The translations under genes and the position numbers were made by a program. Below are positions 32,620-43,782 of a DNA stretch of 64,000 nt, in pieces. The notes under the pieces are model-generated. The model did no database searches, was not told the origin of the DNA, and saw only the letters and a program-made list of their open reading frames with translations. The stretch's first letter is position 1, and every line of letters starts with the position of its first letter. The DNA is from Budorcas taxicolor (taxonomy: Eukaryota > Chordata > Mammalia > Artiodactyla > Bovidae), in assembly GCF_023091745.1 (NCBI RefSeq), contig NC_068926.1:49252001-49316000 (forward strand), in the 5' to 3' direction.

Positions 32620-33514
32620 CCTACTTTCAAAATGCAGATTGAGCTATGGTTTGGTGAATGGAAGATCTTTATTCTAAATTTTATCCTTCCTAATTGGATG
32701 GAAAGAAAGCACTGGTTTGCGTAGTATAGAATTTCAGCTATAGACATTTGCTTGTCTACTTTCCTATTGATGCAGACATGTTGGAACAAAGTAAGGCAGT
32801 TTTAAAGAAGACATTCATACTTTATGTACTCTCTAATCAAAGGTGGTGAATTAATTTTAACTAGTGCTTTTCCATAATGGATATTGGGTGGCAAGCATTC
32901 ATAAATGATTAAAGGGGAAAGTGTATAAAAGATCATTTAAGGAATGAAAAAGAAGATGCTATCACTTTTGAGAAATAAGACATTGTAAGAGACATATTCA
33001 GTGGATTAAACTACCTCCAAAAGAAGATATGTTGGTTCTGAGTTAATAATGAAAATGATTTTTCTTACTCTTCTCTGGCTCATCTTTAAGGATATTCTAT
33101 TTCTCATTTGGCTGACAGAGATGAAAAGAATTACAGAACAAGCTAAGAACAGTCATTTCAAAGTAAATTGAGAATTCTTCCTCCTTATGGAAGTCTTTGC
33201 TCTTTTTTAAATATGCATTTTAAAAAGATACTAGTAACAAACACATTATAATCACATTTTTCTTTTTCCTGAATCTACTCTTCAGCTCCCTTTGTATTTT
33301 TTACAACCGTTCAGTAGAAAGAAAAACAAATCCATGGACTTTGAAGTATTCCATTTCTTTCTTTTGCTTTGAGAGAGGAAATTTACACTATTTAAGTTGT
33401 GAAACTACTATCAAATACAGAATACACTTAAATTTTTTTTAAGTTTTTGAGTGTTTTGTCCTAATTATAGAACAAAATGATAAGTGGATAAACCTGAAGT
33501 AAAAAATGATTTTA
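32620..33514. other. Unassigned sequence
   Basis: No repeat or gene recognised. Confidence 0.5.
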
Positions 33515-33613
33515 TATGTGTGTGTATATATATATCATATTACATATTATAGATTACATATTATATATATATAAAGTATATATATACATGCATATGCATA
33601 TATATATATATAT
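33515..33613. repeat. (TA)n/(TG)n microsatellite
   Basis: Imperfect tatatg and tata units, including seven or more consecutive TA steps before the SINE. Confidence 0.9.
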
Positions 33614-33818
33614 GGTTTCCCCAGTGGCTCAGTGGTAAAGAATCTGCCTGTAATGCAAGAGACAAGGGTTCAGTTCCTGGATGGGGAAGATCCCCCAGAG
33701 GAGGAAATGGCAACCCAGTCCAGTATTTCTGCCTGGAAAATCCCATGGACAGAGGAGCCTGGCAGGCTACAGTCTGTGGGGTCACAAAGAATCAGACATG
33801 ACTGAGTGACTGAGCACA
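33614..33818 (+). mobile_element. Bov-tA SINE
   Basis: ggtttccccagtggctcagt to gactgagcacac, followed by a (CA)n tail. Lies head to head with the SINE at 33914. Confidence 0.93.
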
Positions 33819-33849
33819 CACACACATACACATATGTAAAGACATAAAT

Positions 33850-33913
33850 GAATATATATATATATATACACTGTATGTATATATATGCATATATGTATAC
33901 ATATATATGCATG
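33850..33913. repeat. (TA)n-rich microsatellite
   Basis: atatatatatatatacactg, then tatgtatatatatgcatata, between two inverted SINEs. Confidence 0.9.
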
Positions 33914-34131
33914 TTCATGTTCAGTTGCTTCAATGATGTTTACTCTTTGCTACCCCACGGACTATAGCCTGCCAGGCTTCTCTGTCCATGGGATTTCCCC
34001 AGCAAGAATACTGGATTGGGTTGCCATTTCCTCCTCCAAGGGATCTTCCCAACCCAGGGATCGAACCCAAGTCTCCTGAGTCTCCTGTATTGGCAGACAG
34101 ATTCTTTACCACTGAGCCATCTGGTAAGCCC
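33914..34131 (-). mobile_element. Bov-tA SINE
   Basis: Minus-strand copy from gttcatgttcagttgcttca to gccatctggtaagccc, with a small internal duplication of gtctcctga near 34075. Confidence 0.93.
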
Positions 34132-34399
34132 AGCACACATATGTAGAAATAAGAACAACTAGAAAAGCCGACCTTTCAGTATATTATTTATTAAAAAAAT
34201 ATTGGTTCTCATGACAGTACATATTATGCATAATTTTGCATATCGCTAACAGTCAAGACTACTTCTCACTCTTGAACTTTTCTATCTTAATTTTTGGGAG
34301 AGGAGGACTACTGAGGTTAATTGATTAGAAAATATAATAGCTTGAACATTAATGGGATTTTTATATATTACAGACATTTTATTTTAATTTGCTTCTCTG

Positions 34400-34880
34400 T
34401 GAGAAAATCCAAACTCAGTTGCTTAAATTAATAACATTTATTTTCCCAGGAATATTCCTCCTGCTCTGATCTAGAAGGAGCATGCTGATCTCTTACTTAT
34501 CAACATGCTCTTACTTAGCATCAGACAGGCCAGCTGAAGCCTGGGACGGAGTCATGTGAAGGCAGCTCACACACATCCAAGGAGTATGAGGGTCTCCCAC
34601 TGGGTCCTCACTGGACCTTTCCATGTGGCTGCTTGCTTTCTTCAGAGTATCGTGGCTGGATTCAAAAGTGGGAGAGTCCCAGGAGGACTAAGAAGACGTT
34701 GTATTGTCTTTTCTGTCTTTACATCAGAATGCCCGCAGCCCAACTTCTGATACAGTCTTTTGTTCAAGCTAGTTATCAAAGACCACTTCATCCCAAAGGG
34801 AGAGGGGGAAATAACTCAAATTTGGGAGAGGACACATTGTAGCCTTTTCTGGCAGATACAGTCTACCACACTAATAATTC
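34400..34880 (-). mobile_element. MaLR-like LTR, minus strand
   Basis: actcagttgcttaaattaat, ttatttt, ttccatgtggctgcttgctt, gggagagggggaaataactc follow the order of an old MaLR LTR read inversely. Strongly diverged; boundaries approximate. Confidence 0.5.
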
Positions 34881-34959
34881 CCAAGATTGTCAGTGTTAGC
34901 ATTATCACATCATCAGAAATACTGTGTTTTGCCCACATCATGTAATTTGTCCATCACAG

Positions 34960-35090
34960 TGATGATGTAAGGGAGAACCTCTTATCACCCCCATCATTGC
35001 AGATGAAGGAAGTGCAGTTTGAAGAAGTGGGTGACATGACTGTGTTATACAGACAGTACAAGGCAGAGCTGAGTTTGATACCAAAAACAT
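34960..35090 (-). mobile_element. MIR SINE
   Basis: cttatcacccccatcattgc, agatgaaggaagtgcagttt, aggcagagctgagtttgata: minus-strand MIR core. Confidence 0.65.
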
Positions 35091-35532
35091 GAATGAGAAA
35101 TTTGTATTATCAGGTCAGGATTGAAAAGGAGAAATTGTGACCTTTGATGCAAGTTGTATCCATGTTGAGATTTATTCTTATTTTGTTTAAGAAAAACCCA
35201 CTGACACAGTGTAGGAATTTGCATCCCTAATTTCCTTAAGGACTTTATCTTGACTCAACCAATGAACCTCCTGGACAGAGAAAAATAAGACATTTTCTAT
35301 CCTTGTGACCAAGTCAAGACTTAACATTTAATATGTACAAAGAGCAGTCTTTCCCCCTCCAGGTAATGGAATCAGCCAGTTTAGCAGGTGAAGAAGTTCA
35401 GATGCCAGTTACCAGGGTCGCAAGTTTTCCATTCCGCATGTCTCTGTGCCTGGAATTTCAAGCATGTGAAATGTCACGGGATGCTGGAGGGTGAAGGGGA
35501 AGTCCTTACCTTCTGCATCCCCAGGCTGCAGG
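35091..35532. other. Unassigned sequence
   Basis: No repeat or gene recognised. Confidence 0.45.
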
Positions 35533-35553
35533 ACAGAGGGGATTCTTTGTATT

Positions 35554-35869
35554 TTTGTTGTTCAGTCGACTTCTAAGTCATGTTAGACTCTAGTGAACTG
35601 CAGCGACCCATTGAACTGCAGCACACCAAGCTCCCCTGTCCTTCACCATTTCCCAGAGTCTGCTCAAACTCATGTTCTTAACTGGATGCCATCCAACCGT
35701 CTCTTCTCTGCCATCCCATTCTCTTCCTGACCTCAATCTTTCCCAGCATCAGGGTCTTTTCCAGTGAATTGAGTCTTCGCATCAGGTGGCCAAAGTATTG
35801 GAGCTGCAGCTTCAGCTTCAGTTCTTCCAATGAATATTCAGGGTTGATTTCCTTTAGGATTGAATAGTT
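35554..35869 (-). mobile_element. BovB 3' fragment
   Basis: Minus-strand BovB tail, diverged. A 21-bp TSD (35533-35553 and 35870-35890, two mismatches) starts acagagggga in both copies. Confidence 0.93.
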
Positions 35870-35890
35870 ACAGAGGGGATCCTTCGTATT

Positions 35891-36396
35891 AGCTTGTGGT
35901 TTTTTAAAATTTCTGTTTTCTGTTGAGTTGACATCTGGAGTCTTTCTGATTAGGGAGAGACTGCCCACCCCACCACCCTCCCAGGATTAGCTAATTCCTA
36001 GAGATAGCAAAGGGCTTCACATCTTTCCTTTGTAAACCAACTAATCCAAAGTCCACACCCAACCCCTCCTCTACTGAATCTTTACACTCAGGGGCACCAT
36101 TCACCTGCCTTAATCATCACAAGGCCAGTTGCTGGACCCCTATGTGTCCAGCCCTTATGTCCTAAAGTTCAATGGAGATATTCAGGCTGTCCAATCCTAA
36201 GCCTGCTTACTGGCCGTTGCCTGTTACTTCCCACTGAAATTAAAACAAAGGCTCTTGTCCACATTTTTCTCCCCTTTCTCTGCCTCCTGAGTGACACTGC
36301 TGCTTCCCCAAGTGGCCCCTGGTGGCCTGACATGCCCCTTCCTCATGGGAATGGTAACAAACTACCTTTTTTCTATCTGAGACTTATGTCATAACT
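35891..36396. other. Unassigned sequence
   Basis: No repeat or gene recognised. Confidence 0.45.
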
Positions 36397-36752
36397 TCCT
36401 TTTATTTTCTTTTATTGAAGTATAGCATTAACATTTTTGTGCTAATTTCAAGTGTACAGCAAAATGTACATATACATATACAATTATACATATACATATA
36501 TTCATTATTTTTTCAGATTCTTTTCTCATATAGGTTATTACAGAATATTGAGTAGAATTCCCCGTGTTGTACAGTAGGCCCCTTGTTGACTAACCATCTT
36601 ATATAATAGTGTGTGTGTGTGTGTTCGTCCCAAGCTTCTAATTTATTCCTCCCCTTCAGATTTCTCCTTTGGCAACATTAAGCTTACTTTCAATATCTGT
36701 AAATCTGTTTCTGTTTTGTAAATAAGTTCATTTACTTCTTTTCTTTTCACAC
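36397..36752 (-). mobile_element. L1 3'-UTR fragment
   Basis: ttttcttttattgaagtata, tttcagattcttttctcata, ttacagaatattgagtagaa, ctgtttctgttttgtaaata. Contains a (GT)n at about 36611-36623. Confidence 0.9.
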
Positions 36753-37028
36753 TATCTTTCCAATAACTGTCTTGTCTTGATCTGTTTGCCTCATCATACT
36801 CAGCATTAATAAAACTTACATTTGACAACGTCCTTTGAATATAAACCTGAAGTTAGCTGAGATGATCTTGTAATTGTCTACAACCTTCCATAATAATAAC
36901 AAAAAAGATAGAGTCATAGAGGTCTGGGCATAAAATTGTATATAATACTAAATGGTCATGCTTTTCAGGATTTTTCATTAGCCTTTGACTCCATAGGTCA
37001 GAGTTTCAGGTGTGACATATGAATGCTT
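36753..37028. other. Unassigned sequence
   Basis: No repeat or gene recognised. Confidence 0.4.
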
Positions 37029-37040
37029 TTTTTTTTTTTT

Positions 37041-37308
37041 TGCTGTGCTGCTGCTGCTAAGTTGCTTCAGTCATGTCTGACTCTGTGCAACCCCATAGAC
37101 AGCAGCCCACCAGGCTTCCCCGTCCCTGGGATTCTCCAGGCAAGAACACTGGAGTGGGTTGCCACTTCCTTCTCCAATGCATGAAAGTGAAAAGTGAAAG
37201 TGAAGTCACTCAGTTGTGTCCAACTCTTAGCAACCCCATGGACTGCAGCCCACCAGGCTCCTCCATCCATGGGATTTTCCAGGCAAGAGTACTGGAGTGG
37301 GGTGCCAT
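37041..37308 (-). mobile_element. BOV-A2 SINE (dimer)
   Basis: gctgtgctgctgctgctaag with both units and the linker. Flanked by T tracts with gctgt and gctat, a probable T-rich TSD. Confidence 0.92.
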
Positions 37309-37529
37309 TTTTTTTTGCTATATCTACCATCAAAATTGCTGATCAGTCTGCTCTCAGCCTCTATCCAGATGTCTTTTGATGAAGTCTCAGAAGAGAAGTT
37401 ACAGAAGAGAAGGAACCTCAGAGATCAGGATAATAAGAAGAAATTTCAAAGCGATAAAATGACCCCTGATTCCTCCCCTGGCCTGAAGGGAAGCCACCAG
37501 GTCTTGATTTAATTAACTCCATTTTGCAT

Positions 37530-37889
37530 TTGATAAGACCTGCTTGCTCCTTGGAAGAAAAGCTATAATAAAACTAGACAGCATATTAAAAAGCAGAGAT
37601 ATTACTTTGCTAACAAAGGTCCGCATGATCAAAGTTATGGCTTTTCCAGTAGTCATGTATGGATGTGAGAGTTGGACCATAAAGAAGGCTGAGTGCTGAC
37701 GAATTGATGCTTTTGAGGTGTGGTGTTGGAAAAGAATCTTGAGAGTCCCTTGGACTTCAAGGAGGTCAAACCAGTCAATCCTAACGGAAATCAGTCCTGA
37801 ATGTTAATTGGAAGGACTGACGCTGAAGCTGAGCTTCAATACTTTGGCCATCTGATGCAGTCACAACTCACTAGAAAAGACCCTGATGC
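37530..37889 (+). mobile_element. BovB 3' fragment, left of LTR
   Basis: gcttgctccttggaagaaaa through gtatggatgtgagagttgga to accctgatgc. Split by an LTR; resumes at 38599. Confidence 0.93.
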
Positions 37890-38598
37890 TGTTACTAAAA
37901 GAAACATTGGAGAGGGGTCTGGCTGATGGCTGCTCAATAGCCACAAACAGGCCAGGTTGGTGGAAAGGAAAGTTTGCTTTATTTCAGATGCTGGCAACTG
38001 TGACAGGGGTAGGGGCAGGGTGGGGGGTGGCAGACATCTGCCCAAAGGTCGACTCCCTGCCTAACAAGCAGAGGGTGAGAGCCTTTATAGACATAGTGGA
38101 GGGCGGGGAGAGGTTACATGCAGAAACAGCATAATCATCTCTAACAGTCATCTTCAGTTGGTCATCAGTGGTCCGACCAGCATCATCTTGGTTGTTTTAG
38201 GTACAGTTCATCTTCAGTTCTGGGGTGCACTTGTTCCCATCTCTTTGTGGTCAGTTCTCAGAATTGTGGCATCTCAAGTCCTGGGTGTAGTCTGGTCATC
38301 TCGTAGTTAGCTTCTCCACCTGGTGTTTTGGTATCTATAAGACAGCTCACAGGATGTGGCCTAGAATATTATCTAGAGCCCTTGAGAAGGAACTAAAGGT
38401 CCTGATTATGCTTAATAACTACATTATTATCATTTAGTCTCCTTAATCCACTTACAAAGTTTTCCATTGTTTCAGCATTTCTCACTTCTCTGATTAAATT
38501 TATTCTTTGATTAAAGTTTTCCACAGACAAAAGGAAGGCAGAAGACATGGTTGGTGGTGGGGCGGTGGGGAAGGGTCATAGGATCCTGCTCTGTTTCA
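37890..38598 (-). mobile_element. Solo ERV LTR nested in BovB
   Basis: 709 bp bounded by TG (37890) and CA (38598) with a perfect 4-bp TSD atgc (37886-37889, 38599-38602), as expected for a class I ERV. The U3 aligns with the LTR at 14038-14714. Read on the minus strand it has TATAAA (38084-38089) and AATAAA (37978-37983) about 106 bp apart. The BovB reads through when the LTR is removed, so the boundaries are secure. No internal genes remain. Confidence 0.9.
37978..38089 (-). promoter_or_regulatory. LTR TATA box and polyadenylation signal
   Basis: TATAAA complement at 38084-38089 and AATAAA complement at 37978-37983, in correct order for U3/R of the LTR at 37890-38598. Confidence 0.5.
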
Positions 38599-38780
38599 AT
38601 GCTGGAAAGATTGAAGACAGGAGGAGAAGGGGATGACAGAGGATGAGATGGTTGGATGGCATCTCCAACTCAGTGGACATGAGCTTGAGCAAGCTCTGAA
38701 AGATGGTGAAAGACAGGGAAGCCTGATGTGCTGCAGTCCATGGGGTCACAAAGAGTTGAACACGACTGAGTGACTGAACG
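38599..38780 (+). mobile_element. BovB 3' fragment, right of LTR
   Basis: atgctggaaagattgaagac to cgactgagtgactgaacg, the terminal part of the BovB begun at 37530. Confidence 0.93.
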
Positions 38781-39817
38781 TCAACAAACAATTACAACAA
38801 ACGTCTTGTGATTTCAAAAAATATTTGTTGGATACCGTGCTCTATCCACCCACCTAACTATGTTCATTCTAGCAAAAAAAAAAAAAAAGTTTCCAAGAAT
38901 TTCCATTAGGGAGCTTGCAGCATGATAAACTTTGACAAATTTATTTTTCATTTGTGGAGGAAATAAATTAAAATATCGAGTGCCAGTTGCACCACCAGAA
39001 TTAAGACACATTTCTCCGTATGAGCCCTTGGGGATAAATTGGTTCCTGGAAGATACAATAAATTCAGCCTGGCTTCTGAATTCCAGGATGAATATAAACA
39101 CATTTCTTCAGAAAGCTGGTCCCCAAAATTCCATAAGAAAATGACTTTTGCTTCACCTGCCAGTCAGAAAATTATAGGTCTCAAAATAGCCTTTATTTTT
39201 GCAGTGATTACAATTACCCCATTCAGTTACACTAACTTGTCTCTGACTAAGATGTTGATTTGGCCAACATCATATTTATCGCAAGCACTGATAAAAATCA
39301 TAATATAATTAGTATGGGGTGAATGCTTGCTCAGTTATTTTCTAGAATAATTTCTTAGAATTTAGAGTTGAGAGATATTTCTCTCAAGGAGGCTGTATTC
39401 ATTAGCCATCCTGACAGCAGGGTGTACATGGGGCAGTTTTTCAGTACGTGTAACACACACAGGTATCTCCCTGAGCAGAAGCTTCCTTACATTACTAGCT
39501 ATCCCCTTGTTTGCTTATTTGTAGGGCTTGCCATCCCATGGGTTCTAAATCTGGTAACAGCCAACCCAAGTCTCCGTGAGGAGCCCTAGGTAAGCAGTGC
39601 TTTTAGACAGTCCTCAGCTGCAGACAAGAGTGTTGGAGCACCATCCTGGCTGGAGGGGAACCCAAGGAATACCTTGTCTGCCTGGAATGCTTGAGAGATA
39701 AAAAAAAATGCTCATTTTATTCCATCTACCAGAATTCTGTTTACGCTACCTCTCCCCAGCTTCATGTTAATGGAAGGGGGATACTCATTCCAAGAGGCTA
39801 GTTAATTAATCACAGTG
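38781..39817. other. Unique-looking block
   Basis: About 1 kb without a recognised repeat; holds the splice-site-like pair discussed for 39525-39589. Confidence 0.45.
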
Positions 39818-39839
39818 AGACAATGTCTTTTTTTTTAAG

Positions 39840-39969
39840 ATTTTTAAATTTAATTTATTTTGGACGTGCCATGCGGCATGTAGAATCTTAGTTCCCTGAC
39901 CAGGAATTGAACTCTTATGCCCTGCAGTGGAAGCACTGAGGCTTAACCACTGGACTGTCAGGGAAGGCC
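39840..39969 (-). mobile_element. CHR-1-type SINE
   Basis: ttttggacgtgccatgcggc, tagttccctgaccaggaatt, ccactggactgtcagggaag. Adjoins a CHR-2 copy; agacaatgt flanks the pair at 39818-39826 and 40258-40266. Confidence 0.88.
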
Positions 39970-39975
39970 CTGCAG

Positions 39976-40257
39976 TGCTCTTTTATTTTTAAAATGAATT
40001 TGTTTTTATTTTTGACTTCGCTGGGTCTTCATTGCTACGTGTGGGCTTTCTCTAGCTGCCGTGATCAGGGGCTACTCTCTAGTTCGCTGCAGTGACTTTT
40101 CTTGTTACAAGGCTCTGGGATATGTGGGCTCAGTAGTTGTGGCTCATAGGCTTAGTGGCTTAGTCGCCTCATGGAATGTGGGATCTTTCTGGACAGGGGT
40201 CAAATCTGTGTCCCCTGCAGGCAGATTCTCTACTGCTAGACCACCAGAGAAGCCTCA
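39976..40257 (-). mobile_element. CHR-2-type SINE
   Basis: tttgacttcgctgggtcttc, gtgggctcagtagttgtggc, ctgctagaccaccagagaag. Confidence 0.9.
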
Positions 40258-40387
40258 AGACAATGTGTTTTTAAGAGAAACATTAAAAAAAATAAAATTA
40301 AAAAATTTTTATATTTTCCAGGAAGGCAAAGAAGAAATAAAGTCAGCAAGGTTGCAGAAGGGCAAGTAATGGTGGTGGTAGGGGTTT

Positions 40388-40494
40388 AGTTACTAAGTCA
40401 TGCCCGACTCTTGGACAGTACACCTCCAGGCTCCTCTGACTGTGGGATTTCCCAGGCAAGAATACTGGAGTGGATTGCCATTTCCTTCTCCAAG
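40388..40494 (-). mobile_element. Bov-tA SINE, truncated
   Basis: gtttagttactaagtcatgc to ccatttccttctccaagg; the tRNA-derived half is missing. Confidence 0.88.
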
Positions 40495-40617
40495 GTAATG
40501 TTGAAGAAATGTCAAATCATTTTAAAACATTTTAGTTGTTTAACACTTAATTGATGTGTTCACTGTTGCCCACCAGACTGACTTTCACAACTGAATACAG
40601 CTGTGTATCTTTCTCCT

Positions 40618-40886
40618 CAGAGAAGGCGATGGCACCCCACTCCAGTACTCTTGCCTGGAAAATCCATGGATGGAGGAGCCTGGCAGGCTGCAGTCCATGG
40701 GGTCGCTAAAAGTCGGACATGACTGAGCGACTTCACTTTCCCTTTTCACTTTCATGCATTGGAGAAGGAAATGGCAACCCACTCCAGTGTTCCTGCCTGG
40801 AGAATCTCAGGGACTGGGGAGCCTGGTGGGCTGCCGTCTATGGGGTTGCACAGAGTCAGACACGACTGAAGCAACTTAGCAGCAGC
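40618..40886 (+). mobile_element. BOV-A2 SINE (dimer)
   Basis: cagagaaggcgatggcaccc to aacttagcagcagc. Perfect 11-bp TSD atctttctcct at 40607-40617 and 40887-40897. Confidence 0.95.
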
Positions 40887-40959
40887 ATCTTTCTCCTAGA
40901 TCAAGTTCTTTCTATTTATCCTACCTCTCTCCGACTTCCTTGTGCATTCTTCTAACTAC

Positions 40960-41032
40960 CTACTCTATCTGACTCCCTGGTGTGGTCACTCAAATAACGA
41001 GGTTAGTTTTGCCAGTGTCTATACTTTACATA
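40960..41032 (-). mobile_element. Old L1 3' UTR, part 1
   Basis: gccagtgtctatactttaca leads into a BovB and resumes at 41265; the L1M assignment comes from the continuation. Confidence 0.5.
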
Positions 41033-41264
41033 CTTTGGCCACTTCATGTGAAAATCTGACTTATTAGAAAAGACCCTGATACTGGGAAAGACTGAAGGCA
41101 GGAGGGAAAGGGGAGACAGAGAACGAGATGTTTGAATGGCATCACCAATTCAATGGACACGAGCTTGAGCAAACTCTGGGAGATGGTGAAGGACAGGAAA
41201 GCCTGACTCCTCCGCAGTCCCTGGGGTCTCAAAGAGTCTGACTCAACTGAGTGACTGAACAATG
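41033..41264 (+). mobile_element. BovB 3' end in old L1
   Basis: ctttggccacttcatgtgaa to gagtgactgaacaatg. TSD atactttacata 41021-41032 versus atactttatata 41265-41276. Confidence 0.93.
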
Positions 41265-41648
41265 ATACTTTATATAAATGGATGCATGTATATGAATATC
41301 TTTTTGTGGCTCTCTCTTCTTTCACCCAAAGTTATAACTATTAATTGTATCCATATGTTTACATGTGACTTGAATTGTCTATTCCCACGGTTAGTTTATT
41401 TTCATATCATGTAGATTGTTTTGTATAATATGCATTATATTTTATATAGTACATATTTGTATATTATATAAATTTACCACAATTTACTTAGCTTTTTGGG
41501 TATTTGGTTTGTGCCTAGTTTCTCGCTTTTACAAGTACTGCTGTCTGGACTATTTTAGAACATGAATTTTGGCAAAGAGTATGCACACAATTCTTTTGGG
41601 TGTATATTTAGGGATGGAATTGATACATCATGAGGTATGAATATGTTT
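41265..41648 (-). mobile_element. Old L1 (L1M), part 2
   Basis: tttatataaatggatgcatg, ggctctctcttctttcaccc, tgtatatttagggatggaat: minus-strand L1M. Confidence 0.75.
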
Positions 41649-42191
41649 AGCTTTGGTCAGTCAGTTCAGTTCACTAGCTTTCGCGTCCAATTCTTTCCGA
41701 CCCCATGGACTGCAGTACACCAGGCCTCCCTGTCCATCACCAACTCCCAGAGCCTACTCAAACTCATGTCCATTGAGTCGGTGATGCCATCCAGCCATCT
41801 CATCCTCTGTCGTCCCCTTCTCCTCCCATCTTCAATCTTTCCCAGCATCAGAGTCTTTTCCAATGAGTCAACTCTTCACATGAAGTGGCTAAATTATTGG
41901 AGTTTCAGCTTCAGCATCAGACCTTCCAATAAACACCCAGGACTGATCTCCTTTAGGATGGACTGGTTGGATCTCCTTGCAGTCCAAGGGACTCTCAAGA
42001 GCCTTCTCCAACACCATAGTTCAAAAGCATCAATTCTTCAGCGCTCAGCTTTCTTTATAGTCCAACTCTCACATCCATACATGACTACTGGAAAAACCAT
42101 AGCCTTGACTAGATGGACCTTTGTTGGCAAAGTGATGTCTCTGCTTTTTAATATGCTGTCTAGGTTGGTCATAACTTTTCTTCATAGGTAG
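41649..42191 (-). mobile_element. BovB 3' fragment in old L1
   Basis: About 540 bp, from cagttcagttcactagcttt to ctaggttggtcataactttt. The L1M sequence tagctttggtcag on the left and tagcttttgcag on the right mark the insertion. Confidence 0.93.
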
Positions 42192-42280
42192 TAGCTTTTG
42201 CAGATTGTACTGAACAAGTTTACAAAGTGGTCCTATCAATTTTGGTTATCATTTTAATTTTCTTTTTTCAATCATTTGCT
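42192..42280 (-). mobile_element. Old L1 (L1M), part 3
   Basis: gattgtactgaacaagttta and caaagtggtcctatcaattt continue the L1M of 41265-41648. Confidence 0.7.
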
Positions 42281-42419
42281 TGAGTAAAGTTATTGCTTAT
42301 TAGATTTGATTCCTTTGTCTTCAGTATATGGGTTTTCTAAAATTTAGTTTGGGGATTTTCTTTCTTTCTTTGTTATCCCATTGGGCACTGAACTCTATCT
42401 TTGGGATGGGGATGAGGAT

Positions 42420-42437
42420 GGGAATTTTTTGGCTGCA
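42420..42437 (-). mobile_element. CHR-1 SINE, left scrap
   Basis: ggaattttttggctgcacc, the start of a minus-strand CHR-1 that resumes at 42623 after a SINE insertion. Confidence 0.65.
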
Positions 42438-42622
42438 CCAGCTGGTAAAGAATCCACCTGCAATGCGAGAGACCTGGGTTCAATCTCTGGGTTGGGAAGA
42501 TCCCCTGGAGAAGGGAAAGGCTACCCACTCCAGTATTCTGGCCTGGAGAATTCCATGAGCTGTATAGTCTATGGGGTTGCAAAGAGTTGGACACAACTGA
42601 ACAACTTTCACTTTCACACAAT
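42438..42622 (+). mobile_element. Bov-tA SINE nested in CHR-1
   Basis: agctggtaaagaatccacct to aactttcactttcacac; of the sub-type with ctgtatagtctatggggt. Confidence 0.93.
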
Positions 42623-42715
42623 GTGCAGGATCTTACTTTCCCAAGCAGGGATCAAACCTGGGCCCTTGGTAGTGAAAGTGCATAGTCCTAACCACTGAAC
42701 AGCCAGAGAATTCAC
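42623..42715 (-). mobile_element. CHR-1 SINE, right part
   Basis: gcaggatcttactttcccaa, gcagggatcaaacctgggcc, ctaaccactgaacagccaga. Confidence 0.8.
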
Positions 42716-42756
42716 TGAACTCTTTCTTAAAGGAATTTTAACATTCATTATGGTGT

Positions 42757-42960
42757 ACTTATTCAGAGCCAAATTGCTTGGGTTCAAACCACGGCTTTGA
42801 TTCCTACTAGCTGTGTGACATTAGGCAAATTAATTAACCTCTCTGTTTTCTCTCTGAATTTTCATTTCTGAAGGTGTGATAATAATAATTCTATCTCATA
42901 GGTTTTAAAGATGGAATGAGTTCTTATACATGAAATTTTTTCCACAGCACCATGGAATGG
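42757..42960 (+). mobile_element. MIR SINE
   Basis: cttgggttcaaaccacggct, actagctgtgtgacattagg, taacctctctgttttctctc, gataataataattctatctc. Clear plus-strand MIR. Confidence 0.9.
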
Positions 42961-43179
42961 TTATATGCATTTACTTTTATTATTTCTTAAATAAGAAGTT
43001 TGAATCAAAACCTCCCAAGTGACCAAGGCAATGAGATTTTTTACAGTAGGAAAAAGGTGAAAACAGCAGACGATTTATTTTTTCATTTTACAATGCACTT
43101 TGAAAATATTTTTCTATATAGTTCAAGAGGAAGTAGTTTTTCTTAGGAAAAGAATCTGAGTTTGGAGTAAAGGGTCATT

Positions 43180-43275
43180 GCCAGGGTCACCTTTGAGGTC
43201 CTCTAGGTGGCCTCAGAGAAGCCACTTTTCCTCTTGTGTCTCCCTGCCTTGACATTTCCTGTGAAATAATGACAG
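43180..43275 (+). mobile_element. MIR SINE, degraded
   Basis: gaagccacttttcctcttgt and gacatttcctgtgaaataat resemble the MIR 3' half. Confidence 0.4.
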
Positions 43276-43646
43276 GTCCCCAGGTGTGGCAAAGCTGGGA
43301 TGCTGTGTGTGGCCACTGCATCTCCACCTGTGCCCCATTTAGAGGTGACTGTCTTTCCTATGCCTTTGCCACGGGTTGCATATATTGTTAATGGCTTAAC
43401 CAGAAGTGTTTCCTTTCTTTCTTTCTTTGGTCAGGTACTGGGAGGAATGTCCTCACCTTCAACCAGTCAGTCTTGGCCTCCTGAAGATGAGTCATGTCTG
43501 GATTACATGCAGATTACAACCTAGACACTAAAGAGCTTCAAGAGAGTTCTTTGTATTTGGATTTTAAACTTATTTTTAAGTGTTTTACTCTGTTTGGACA
43601 TTGCTATTTATAGTCATTCAATAAACAAAACCCAAAAACATACATG
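43276..43646. other. Unassigned sequence
   Basis: No repeat or gene recognised apart from a short (tttc)n near 43421. Confidence 0.45.
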
Positions 43647-43782
43647 GGGGACTTCCCTGGTGGTCCAGTGGCTAAGATCGCACACTTCCAATGCAATGGA
43701 CCTGGGTTCCATCCCTGGTTAGGGAATTAGAGCCCACATGCCACAACTAAGACCTGCTGCAACCAAATAAATAAATATTTTT
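43647..43782 (+). mobile_element. CHR-1-type SINE
   Basis: gggggacttccctggtggtc, cctgggttccatccctggtt, gagcccacatgccacaacta, aaccaaataaataaatattt. Confidence 0.9.
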
